Source of the DNA: Drosophila persimilis
Lineage: Eukaryota; Arthropoda; Insecta; Diptera; Drosophilidae
Reading direction: 5' to 3'
DNA: 64,000 nucleotides
Assembly (NCBI RefSeq): GCF_003286085.1
Contig: NW_020825480.1
Span: forward strand, 1 to 64,000
Positions 1 through 9,393 of the stretch are shown here, piece after piece (the first letter of the stretch is position 1; the number at the start of each line of letters is the position of its first letter). Both the position numbers and the translations under genes were made by a program. The notes below the pieces were generated by a model that did not search any database, was not told where the DNA came from, and saw only the letters and a program-made list of their open reading frames with translations.

Positions 1-1105
1 CTGCAGGATCCCTCGCAAGATTGGCGTTTCGGCTGCATCTTCTGCCGGGAGCGGTTGTTGGCAAGCTGCTGCTGCTGCTGTCGCTGTTGTTGTTCGCGCT
101 GCGGCTGCTGTTGCAGCTGCTGTAGCTGCTGCTGCTGTTGTGCCTGGGAACGGCTCAATGGCTGCTCTGGACGTCATCGCCCAGTGCGTGGGCCAGAGGC
201 AGCAGGCGTCTGTTTTTTTGTATGTATTGGCTGCTGCTGCTTCTGCTTCTGCTGATGTTGTTGTCCTCTTCGTCGCCCAGGAGAGGAGACATTGAGTGGC
301 GTCCATGCTGCCTGCTGCTGCTGTCCGCGCCAGGGATTGGCTGGCGTTTGAGCTTGCTGTTGCTGCTGCTGTCGGCGCCCTGGATGTGCTGGTGTTGTTC
401 TTGCTGGTGGTGGCTGCTGCTCTGGCAATGGCTGCAGAAGCGAGCTGCGCTTGCGACGCAACTCCTGCATGGCCACTCGGTGGGACAGAAGGCGGCCCCT
501 TGCTGCCTTGAATGCCGGACATCCCTTGTAGGCGCTGATGTGGGCGCCCTGGCAATTGGCGCATTTAGGGGCGTCTGCCCTTGGCTTGGCACATGCCGTG
601 GACGCGTGGGCACCCGCACACTTCATACAGACGAGTGAACGCCTGCAGTAGGTGCGGGTGTGCCCGAATGCCTGACATCTGTGGCACTGGGCTGGGTCCA
701 CCGGCTTGGCCTGCCTCTCAACGGTCACCAACTGGTTGCCCAGTTGGGTTAATTGGAGGACATCGTGGTGGCTTTCATCCGGCTTGGGGGCTATCTCCAA
801 CTCGAACTGGTCGAGCGGCTGTCCATCGGATCTCCCTTTAATGGCTCTAATAAATATAACATAATAACCCAATTCGGCCATCTGATTTTTTATTAGTTGG
901 GTGCTTGTGGAGTGGTGTAGATCTCGCACGACGATCCGTAGCCCACGGTCACTCTTGTGCTGGTGTGTGTAGTGGCCAGTCATCGCCTCGTTGCCGTCGC
1001 CATCGCCCAGGATTGCCATGATGGCATCCCTGGTAGCCATGTCGCGGGCCTGGTTACGGACACCATTGCGGCTGATGAGCTTGGTGTGATAGCTACTGTT
1101 GCCCA
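1..1105 (-). mobile_element. Inverted fragment of a family-A telomeric element (internal gag segment)
   Basis: Read on the minus strand this segment matches the gag region at 5551-6661 of the next element almost base for base. It is the only stretch in the window whose element polarity is reversed. At 1105/1106 it abuts a plus-strand gag 3' end with no oligo(A) and no evident overlap between the two parent sequences. It starts at the window edge, so it may extend to the left. Terminal transposition gives uniform polarity, so an inversion, a fold-back end-joining event or an assembly join are the candidate explanations. Confidence 0.85.
1..1105 (-). pseudogene. gag: gag fragment, inverted, with nonsense mutation
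   Basis: The translated minus strand contains the conserved domain before the zinc knuckles, then all three knuckles (CHRCQAFGH, CMKCAGAH and CANCQGAH series), then the Gln-rich tail. It lacks the N-terminal half and the C-terminus. Compared with the other copies there is an Ile-to-Asn change in the GVRIQARD segment, a Phe-to-Leu change just before knuckle 2, and a CGA-to-TGA stop at 174-176 in the tail. The change is a G-to-A on the coding strand within a CpG. No start or stop of its own is present, so this is a dead remnant. Confidence 0.85.
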
Positions 1106-1240
1106 GATCCTGAAACGGATGAAGAAAATGATGACGATGAGATGTGGACAGATGACGACTCCATGGATGACATTAAGGCCTACGCCCGCAACATGAGGTA
1201 CCATCTTGACAACCAGATATCCTGGAACGCTGTGTACTAA
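1106..1240 (+). pseudogene. gag: gag 3' end fragment (acidic tail)
   Basis: These are 45 in-frame codons including the TAA stop. They encode the acidic family-A Gag tail (DPETDEEND, WTDDDSMDD) and the terminal QISWNAVY. The frame is open from the first base after the inversion junction, but the segment is in the wrong frame and strand to join the inverted gag piece, so no fusion protein is expected. Confidence 0.85.
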
Positions 1241-1358
1241 TTGGACACATCTCTGCCACTGCAATGGATTAAATGACAAATGCATATCAACCGCATGCCA
1301 CAACAAAAATTAACAACGGACGCTGCCGCCATCAAAGCAATTAAATAAAACATCAACA

Positions 1359-2440
1359 CACACACAAACATCCATTACACTTGGGCGGCCGGACCTGTGC
1401 CGTTCGAGTAGATGTGTGTCGTGTCCGCCATCGTCCTTAGCTGGTGGCCGGATCCAGTGCCATGGCATTCAGAGAGCCCTATGGTCCTGGAAAAGGAAAA
1501 ATCCATCAGCCACACATACGATTAAAAAGGGCGCTCAAAATACTTACCGCCAGCCATTCAGACACACACACACAAACATCCATTACACTTGGGCGGCCGG
1601 ACCTGGGCCGTTCGAGTTATGCCATCGCCATCGTCCTTAGTTGGTGGCCGGATCCAGTGCCATGGCATTCAGAGTGCCCTATGGTCCTGGAAAAGGAAAA
1701 ATCCATCAGCCACACATACGATTAAAAAGCGCTCTCAAAATACTTACCGCCAGCCACTCAGACACACACACACACAAACATCCATTACACTTGGGCGGCC
1801 GGACCTGTGCCGTTCGAGTAGGTGTGTCGTTCTCCGCCATTGCCCTCATCTGGTTTGCTGGAACCAGGTGCCGTGGCATTCAGAGTGCCATGTGTACCTG
1901 GAATGGAAATACACACACACACACAAACATCCATTACACTTGGGCGGCCGGACCTGTGCCCTTCGAGTTATGCCATCGCCATCGTCCTTAGCTGGTGGCC
2001 GGATCCAGTGCCATGGCATTCAGAGTGCCCTATGGTCCTGGAAAAGGAAAAATCCATCAGCCACAAATACGATTAAAAAAGGGCTCTGAAAATACTTACC
2101 GCCAGCCATTCAGACACACACTCACACACACATCCATTACACTTGGGCGGCCGGACCTGTGCCGTTCGAGTTATGTGTGTCATTGTCCACCTTTGCCCAC
2201 AGCTGGTGGCCGGACCAGTGCCACTCGCTCTACATCAGGGCCACAATTGCCGACGCACACACACACTCACATCCATTTCACTTTGGCGGCCGGACCCGTG
2301 TCGCCACAGTAATATGTGTGCCGTCAATCCTGGCTCCCAGCTGGTGGCCGGACCAGTGCCACTGGTTCTCCAAGAGGGCAGCCACAGCCACAACGACGAC
2401 GAGGTGCTAATTGCAGCTACCTCTGACGACTCCGGATGAC
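1359..2440 (+). repeat. 3' UTR tandem repeats, family A, with three minus-strand intron-like segments
   Basis: About five units of ~200 bp. Each has a CA-rich run, a GGGCGGCCGGACCTG motif and a GGTGGCCGGATCCAG motif. One unit (about 1850-1930) is shortened and degenerate. The last two units carry GGCCGGACCAGTGCCAC and GGCCGGACCCGTGTCG variants. On the minus strand, segments 1487-1547 (61 bp), 1687-1747 (61 bp) and 2038-2099 (62 bp) start GTAAGTATT and end in a pyrimidine-rich TTTTTCCTTTTCCAG, like short Drosophila introns. Plus-strand open frames across these units reflect repeat structure and are not called as genes. Confidence 0.75.
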
Positions 2441-3637
2441 GCCAATTTCGACGACCAGGGGGGACGACGGGGTCGGCCGGTATGCAACGCAATGTCTTTA
2501 CAAGCATTGTGTTTTGCTATGCCGGCCGATGCTTCTTGTCTTCCCTGTAATTATAGTAAAAGATATAGACATTATTTTAAATTGTTATGTTTATTGTAAT
2601 ATTGTAAACGTAAATCAATTGTACCTGTTTTGTCTCGTCTTTGTTCCAGTGTAGTATCTCTTTTATTACCTGTTTTTCCGTTGTCTCCACTCCAGTCTAT
2701 TACTTATCTGTATTGCTATTTCTGCAAGTGCTTGTCTCTTTTATTTAGTGCCTTTCCACTTATTTTCCATGCAAAGCACATGCATTGTTTACCTTTTCCC
2801 TTTATCTATTCCCCAATTGACTACGTGTTGCAACACTGCACATTTCGATCTCATTTCTTTAACCCCTTCTTCCCCCCCCCCCCATTGTTATTATCGTAAT
2901 TAGTGCGGTTCTCCGACACCCCACTAAAAAATTATTACAATCTGTGATAAAACTTCGGCGGCAACGGTGCTGACAATTGATTATCGGTTTCGTAATCGAC
3001 CTTCAAATCAGCATCAGTTGCCGCCACACCCCACCACTACGGCCTAAATTGAGCCAAAAATGCTAGTCTTCGCATATATCCACTACGTTCCCTATAAACT
3101 GCCCGCCCACATGTACATGATACATTCCTAGTCGTCTGCCCTCAGCAGGCGGCAGTAGAGGGGACTGAAGACCACATACCGCATTACAACCAACAAAACA
3201 TCAAGTTGACAAACTCACAGGGGATTACAAATCAAATTTTAAGTTAGGGAGAATTTCAAGGAAGAGACAGCATACTTTTGAGCGTGGCCCCACTTATCTT
3301 TCTTGACTCACACCACGCACACACACTTGACACCCTCTTGACAATTCGTACTTTTGGAGCCTTTTGCCCCGATCGTGGAATCGAGTCTCGAGTCTGGATC
3401 TCTATCCAAATGGAAAGTCGTGTCGTGAACGTTGTGGAGTCGCCCCCCCCCTGCTGACTGCGGGCCTAGTCGAGGTTACAAGTGTTTAACGTTGCTGCAG
3501 TTTATATGTTTGTAAATTATTGTGCCATTAAATGTACCAGTAAAAAGTGTTTGAGTGCCGTTTAAAGTTAAATTGTAAAAACAAACAAAAATGTACATCT
3601 ACTAAATTAAGACATATACTGCCCACAAAGAGAAATT

Positions 3638-3750
3638 AATAAAGCAACGCGCTTGGTTGCTGGCGGCTCACACCCCAGCCTCTCAGTTCCTCCCCTGTAT
3701 GGAGCACTGAGAGCCCTCAACCCAAAGCGGGTATATAATTGCAAAAAAAA
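3638..3750 (+). promoter_or_regulatory. 3'-terminal block of family A: poly(A) signal, two stem-loops, TATA-like box, A-tract
   Basis: AATAAA lies at 3638-3643. It overlaps a stem-loop with arms AGCAAC (3643-3648) and GTTGCT (3656-3661) around the loop GCGCTTG. A second stem-loop has arms CTCTCAGT (3680-3687) and ACTGAGAG (3706-3713) with an inner CTCC/GGAG pairing. TATATAAT is at 3732-3739, directly before the A-tract 3743-3750 taken as the end of the element. The block is repeated at every A/B junction. Hairpins near the 3' end are a common recognition element for LINE reverse transcriptases, so this role is inferred. The TATA-like box would sit in the upstream element, 11 bp before the next one. 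Confidence 0.6.
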
Positions 3751-3852
3751 GCGAAAAAAACTGTGTGAATCAATCTGACTTGACAAAATCTCCACTCGCG
3801 TCGGTCGAGGAAATTTATTACCAAATCCAACCAAAGCCAATCCAGCGCAGCT

Positions 3853-6800
3853 ATGCCACGCGGATCCACTGCCAGAAGAGGACGACGACGACGACGACGA
3901 GGACCACACGGCGTCACAGCCAGGGATCGCCCCAAATCAGCCATTTCCACTGCCAGCTCCGACAGCGCCGCCGACGGCGAAGCCAGCGCCGACAGCGCAG
4001 CCACCGGCGCCGTGGCAAACGCAGCGATACTGAGACGCCAATCCACCGACTCCGCCACCTGGTTGGAGGCACTTCCTCCAATTCCTGGACCGGCTCCAGC
4101 CACCATTACCGGGTATGTAAGGACCACAAATACCGACACCACCATCACGGCCACTCCGGCCACAAGCCCCATCCCCGACCTGCCCTGCCCCAACAGCTGG
4201 GCGGCCATTCCCAATCTCACCAGCCAGGAGCAGTTCCAGATCGGCGATTGGGTTGAGGCGGTCCATACCCAGGAACGCCAGCAGCAGCAGCAGCAGAACA
4301 TCAGCAGCAGCAGCAGCGGTAGTCGCCGGCTTGAGGCATTGGCGGCGTCGGCAGCGGCAGCGGCGTCAGCCAAAGCACCGCAATGTCAAGCACCGCTATG
4401 TCAAGCCAAGCCAAGCCTAGCGGTACCGAGCGCGCCAATAATTCCGCTTCCCACACTCCAACACACACATACACGTATCGATGCACCGTATGCCGATGCT
4501 TCGTGTGGAGAGAGCCGGAAACAGCAAGGAGCGAGAGAGAGTGCAAAGAGAGAGCGGATAACGACCTCGTACCAGCGACAGTACGAGAGGGCACTCGAGC
4601 AGCCTCTACACGAACAGCAGCCAACAAAAGATTCGTGTTCGAGTGCCCGTTCGGGAGCGAGTTCGAACTCGAACCATAGCCATGGCACAAACCCCGCTCG
4701 ATCGGCCACAGCAGCGGTTTCAAATGCAATGCACACAGCCAATACCACAACCACAAATACAATGATGACATACATCAGCACACAAACAGCGACATCAAAC
4801 ACAAAAACGACAACTGAAATTACGTCGGCAGCCAGACGATGCCTGTTAACAGCAATGTTAACAGGCGGACCCCCCCCACCACCGCCGCCAGAGGAACATC
4901 AGCAGCAGCAAACACATCAACAACAACAACAACATCAGCCAATAGCAACAAACACAGCCAATACCGATGATATCCCATCCACCTCTGCTGCAGCGGCCCG
5001 TTCGCCACTGAAGCGCGTCCGCGCCGAGGTGGATGATGATGATGACGATGATGACAGTGATGATATGGTTGTTGAGTTTGATGACGATGACGACGACGAC
5101 AATTTGGATGCCAATTATGCATCGGCCAAACGACGACTCCGGGAAAGTAACCAACAGGCAAGCAAATCCCATATCCCCCAAATTCAAAACCATCTCCATC
5201 ACCAACAATCAAACCAGCAACAGCAACAACATCAGCGGACAATTACACAAAATGCCCCTGCCCCCGCCCCTGCCCCTGCCCCTGCCCCTGCTCCAGCCAA
5301 TGCTCCACTAGCTCTACCTCACTCACCTGCAAATGCAACTAGTAGCTGCGGCACAGGAACCCACAGCAGCAGCAGCGGCGGCGGCGTTGGGCTGCTCCAG
5401 CTGCCCGCCCTGAGTATGCCCAATGCCAGACAAACTCGGATGCTGCAGCGACAGCACCAACCAACGACAATTATTCCCCCCCCCCCATCATTCTGCCAGC
5501 TGTCCCCGACATTATGCCCATTCTGGACAAGCTGCAGAAGGACCCGAGGGTGGGCAACAGTAGCTATCACACCAAGCTCATCAGCCGCAATGGTGTCCGT
5601 ATCCAGGCCCGCGACATGGCTACCAGGGATGCCATCATGGCAATCCTGGGCGATGGCGACGGCAACGAGGCGATGACTGGCCACTACACACACCAGCACA
5701 AGAGTGACCGTGGGCTACGGATCGTCGTGCGAGATCTACACCACTCCACAAGCACCCAACTAATAAAAAATCAGATGGCCGAATTGGGTTATTATGTTAT
5801 ATTTATTAGAGCCATTAAAGGGAGATCCGATGGACAGCCGCTCGACCAGTTCGAGTTGGAGATAGCCCCCAAGCCGGATGAAAGCCACCACGATGTCCTC
5901 CAATTAACCCAGCTGGGCAACCAGTTGGTGACCGTTGAGAGGCAGGCCAAGCCGGTGGACCCAGCCCAGTGCCACAGATGTCAGGCATTCGGGCACACCC
6001 GCACCTACTGCAGGCGTTCATTCGTCTGTATGAAGTGTGCGGGTGCCCACGCGTCCACGGCATGTGCCAAGCCAAGGGCAGACGCCCCTAAATGCGCCAA
6101 TTGCCAGGGCGCCCACATCAGCGCCTACAAGGGATGTCCGGCATTCAAGGCAGCAAGGGGCCGCCTTCTGTCCCACCGAGTGGCCATGCAGGAGTTGCGT
6201 CGCAAGCGCAGCTCGCTTCTGCAGCCATTGCCAGAGCAGCAGCCACCACCAGCAAGAACAACACCAGCACATCCAGGGCGCCGACAGCAGCAGCAACAGC
6301 AAGCTCAAACGCCAGCCAATCCCTGGCGCGGACAGCAGCAGCAGGCAGCATGGACGCCACTCAATGTCTCCTCTCCTGGGCGACGAAGAGGACAACAACA
6401 TCAGCAGAAGCAGAAACAGCAGCAGCCAATACATACAAAAAAACAGACGCCTGCTGCCTCTGGCCCACGCACTGGGCGACGACGTCCAGAGCAGCCATTG
6501 AGCCGTTCCCAGGCACCACAACAGCAGCAGCAGCTACAGCAGCCGCAACAGCAGCCGCAGCGCGAACAACAACAGCGACAGCAGCAGCAGCAGCAGCTTG
6601 CCAACAACCGCTCCCGGCAGAAGATGCAGCCGAAACGCCAATCTTGCGAGGGATCCTGCAGCCAGGCACTGTTGGAGAATACGCAGAGGATGACGCGATT
6701 GGAAAAGAGGCTGGAAGCGATGATGTCACTACTCACCTCGCTCATCCAATCCCAGGCAGTGACGGCAACTCCAGCAGTTCCAGTGACATCGGAAAATCCA

Positions 6801-7022
6801 CCAACAATGGCAGCAGCAACAGCTGCCCCAGCTCCACAGCCACCACAAGAAACGTTAGGGCCAACGCCAGCCGCCATTCCAGAGACGGATCCTGAAACGG
6901 ATGAAGAAAATGATGACGATGAGATGTGGACAGATGACGACTCCATGGACGACATTAAGGCCTACGCCCGCAACATGAGGTACCATCTTGACAACCAGAT
7001 ATCCTGGAACGCTGTGTACTAA
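3853..7022 (+). pseudogene. gag: Gag, family A, frameshifted at a C-run
   Basis: The start is the ATG in GCAGCTATGCCACG, the first ATG after the element start. The N-terminal part is Ser/Ala-rich with an RGRRRRRR basic tract that has two more Arg than the other copies. It is followed by poly-Gln, an SPLKR motif with a long Asp run, and an Ala-Pro repeat. The frame is lost at 5476-5486, where 11 C replace the 9 C of the intact copy at 14913, and the first frame ends at 5676. The correct frame resumes at once and runs to 7022 with the conserved domain before the knuckles, three zinc knuckles, a Gln-rich tail, a CEGSC-LEKRLE coiled-coil segment and the acidic tail ending NAVY. Gag would bind element RNA and target it to telomeres (family knowledge). 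As written, only partial proteins can be made unless the ribosome or polymerase slips on the C-run. Confidence 0.85.
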
Positions 7023-7130
7023 TTGGACACATCTCTGCCACTGCACTGGATTAAAGGACAAATGCATATCAATCGCATGCCACAACAAAAATTAACAACG
7101 GACGCTGCCGCCATCAAAGCAATTAAATAC

Positions 7131-7880
7131 TTACCGCCTGCCATTCAGACACACACACACACAAACATCCATTACACTTGGGCGGCCGGACCTGTGCCGC
7201 TCGTGTATATGTGTGTCGTGTCCGCCATCGTCCTTAGTTGGTGGCCGGATCCAGTGCCATGGCATTCAGAGTGCCCTATGGACCTGGAAAAGGAAAAATC
7301 CATCAGCCACACATACGATTAAAAAGGGCGCTCAAAATACTTACCGCCTGCCATTCAGACACACACACACACAAACATCCATTACACATGGGCGGCCGGA
7401 CCTGTGCCGTTTGAGTTATGCCATCGCCATCGTCCCTAGTTGGTGGCCGGATCCAGTGCCATGGCATTCAGAGTGCCCTATGGACCTGGAAAAGGAAAAA
7501 TCCATCAGCCACACATACGATTAAAAAGGGCTCTGAAAATACTCACCGCCAGCCATTCAGACACACACACACACACACATCCATTACACTTGGGCGGCCG
7601 GACCTGTGCCGTTCGAGTTATGTGTGTCATTGTCCACCTTTGCCCACAGCTGGTGGCCGGACCAGTGCCACTCGCTCTACATCAGGGCCACAATTGCCGA
7701 CGCACACACACACTCACAACCATTTCACTTTGGCGGCCGGACCCGTGTCGCCACAGTAATATGTGTGCCGTCAATCCTGGTCCCCAGCTGGTGGCCGGAC
7801 CAGTGCCACTGGTCCTCCAAGAGGGCAGCCACAGCCACAACGACGACGAGGTGCTAATTGCAGCCACCTCTGACGACTCC
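7131..7880 (+). repeat. 3' UTR tandem repeats, family A, with two minus-strand intron-like segments
   Basis: Three full units plus the diverged terminal units. GGCCGGACC/GGCCGGATCC motifs occur about twice per unit. Minus-strand intron-like segments: 7284-7344 (donor GTAAGT) and 7486-7546 (donor GTGAGT), both exactly 61 bp with the TTTTCCAG acceptor. The donor change from GTAAGT to GTGAGT keeps a functional consensus. Confidence 0.75.
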
Positions 7881-9170
7881 GGATGACGCCAATTTCGACG
7901 ACCAGGGGGGACGACAGGGTCGGCCGGTATGCAACGCAATGTTTTTACAAGCATTGTGCTTTGCTATGCCGGCCGATGCTTCTTGTCTTCCCTGTAATTA
8001 TAGTAAAAGATATAGACATTATTTTAAATTGTTATGTTTATTGTAATATTGTAAACGTAAATCAATTGTACCTGTTTTGTCTCGTCTTTGTTCCAGTGTA
8101 GTATCTCTTTTATTACCTGTTTTTCCGTCGTCTCCACTCCAGTCTTCTACTTACCTGTATTGTTATTTCTGCAAGTGCTTGTCTCTTTTTATTTAGTGTA
8201 TTTCCTTCTGTATTCCACGCAAAGCACCTGCATTGTTTACCTTTTCTCTTTATTTATTTCCACAACTGACTACGTGTTGCAACACTGCACATTTCTGCAC
8301 ATTTCGATCTCATTTCTTTAACCCCTTCCTCCCCCCCCTTATTGTTACTATCGTAATTAGTGCGGTTCTCCGACACCCCACTAAAAAAAATCATTACAAT
8401 CTGTGATAAAACTTCGGCGGCAACGGTGCTGACAATTGATTATCGGTTTCGTAATCGACTTTCAAATCAGCACCTGTTGCCGCCACACCCCACCACTACG
8501 GCCTAAATTGAGCCAAATATGCAAGTCTTCGCATATATCCATTACGTTCCCTATAAACTGCCCGCCCACATGTACATGATACATTCCTAGTCGTCTGCCC
8601 TCAGCAGGCGGCAAGGGTAGTAGAGGGGACTGAAGACCAACAACCAACAAAACATCAAGTTGACAAACTCACAGGGGATCAAATCAAATTTTAAGTTAGG
8701 GAAAATTAAAAGGAAAAGACAGCATACTTTTGAGCGTGGCCCCATTTTACTTATCTTTCTTGACTCACACCACACACACACACACTTGACTCTTGACAAT
8801 TCATACTTTTGGAGCCTTTTGCCCCGATCGTGGAATCGAGTCTCGAGTCTGGATCTCTGTCCAAACGAGAAAAAGTCGTGTCGTGAACGTTGTGGAGTCG
8901 AGTCGTGTTCGTGGTTTAGTCCCCCCGTCAAAGTGCCGAAAAGTTTATCTCTCTCTATCTCTCTTTTTCCCTTGCCCCCCCTGCTGAGTGCGGGCCTAGA
9001 CGAGGTTAAAAGTGTTTAACGTTGCTGCAGTTTATATGTTTGTAAATTATTGTGCCATTAAATGTACCAGTAAAAAGTGTTTGAGTGCCGTTTAAAGTTA
9101 AATTGTAAAAACAAACAGCAAAAATGTACATCTACTAAATTAAGACATATACTGCCCACAAAGAGAAATT

Positions 9171-9290
9171 AATAAAGCAACGCGCTTGGTTGCTGGCGGC
9201 TCACACCCCAGCCTCTCAGTTCCTCCCCTGTATGGAGCACTGAGAGCCCTCAACCCAAAGCGGGTATATAATTTGGAAAAATCCAAAAAA
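9171..9290 (+). promoter_or_regulatory. 3'-terminal block of family A
   Basis: AATAAA 9171-9176, both stem-loops conserved, TATATAAT 9265-9272, then an A-tract broken by TCC (five A, TCC, six A). The TCC interruption is shared only with the next junction (14810), which links it to the upstream element type. Confidence 0.55.
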
Positions 9291-9393
9291 GCGAAAAAAA
9301 ACTGTGTGAATCAATCTGACTTGACAAAATCTCCACTCGCGTCGGTCGAAAAAATTTATTACCAAATCCAACCAAAGCCAATCCAGCGCAGCT

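Larger units (their letters stand above)
1106..3750 (+). mobile_element. Family-A telomeric element, 3' part only
   Basis: This segment begins inside the last 45 codons of gag and runs through a complete family-A 3' UTR to the A-tract at 3743-3750. The 3' UTR has three parts. Repeats containing GGCCGGACC motifs fill 1359-2440. A T-rich and then C-rich stretch follows at about 2500-2890. A 0.85-kb terminal block ends with AATAAA, two stem-loops and a TATA-like box. Its 5' part has been replaced by the inverted fragment. Its sequence type (for example GAT rather than GAC in the tail codon of SMDD) matches the elements at 23661-40631 more than its immediate neighbour. Confidence 0.85.
3751..9290 (+). 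mobile_element. Family-A (HeT-A-like) telomeric retrotransposon, full length, gag only
   Basis: Composed of a short 5' UTR (3751-3852), one gag gene (3853-7022, frameshifted) and a 3' UTR of about 2.3 kb ending at the A-tract 9277-9290, which is interrupted by TCC. No reverse transcriptase is encoded. The 5' boundary was placed at GCG plus A-run because bases before it co-vary with the upstream element and bases after it with the downstream gag. The 3' UTR T-rich segment and terminal block are of a sequence type shared only with the following element. Confidence 0.85.

Noticed and set aside
1106..1109. GATC at the inversion joint as evidence of a Sau3AI cloning chimera
   Set aside because: The inverted parental sequence has no GATC at the corresponding point, so a ligation of two Sau3AI ends does not explain the joint.
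1340..2300. CA-dinucleotide runs as telomerase-type or satellite repeats
   Set aside because: They are short runs inside larger retroelement 3' UTR units. No simple telomerase-type repeat array is present.
2866..2943. C-rich and A-rich tract before ATTATTACAATCTG as the 3' end of family A
   Set aside because: No AATAAA precedes it, and the ~0.8 kb after it co-varies with the upstream element, so the end was placed at the later A-tract with AATAAA.
3717..4373. Long minus-strand frame opposite the gag N-terminus
   Set aside because: It mirrors the CAG/GCC-rich gag coding strand (Leu/Cys/Ala runs), starts in the element's 5' region on the wrong strand, and has no features of its own.
6145..6955. 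Additional plus- and minus-strand frames over the zinc-knuckle and Gln-rich region
   Set aside because: Frame shadows of gag. Homopolymeric Ala, Ser, Gln or Cys runs from trinucleotide repeats.
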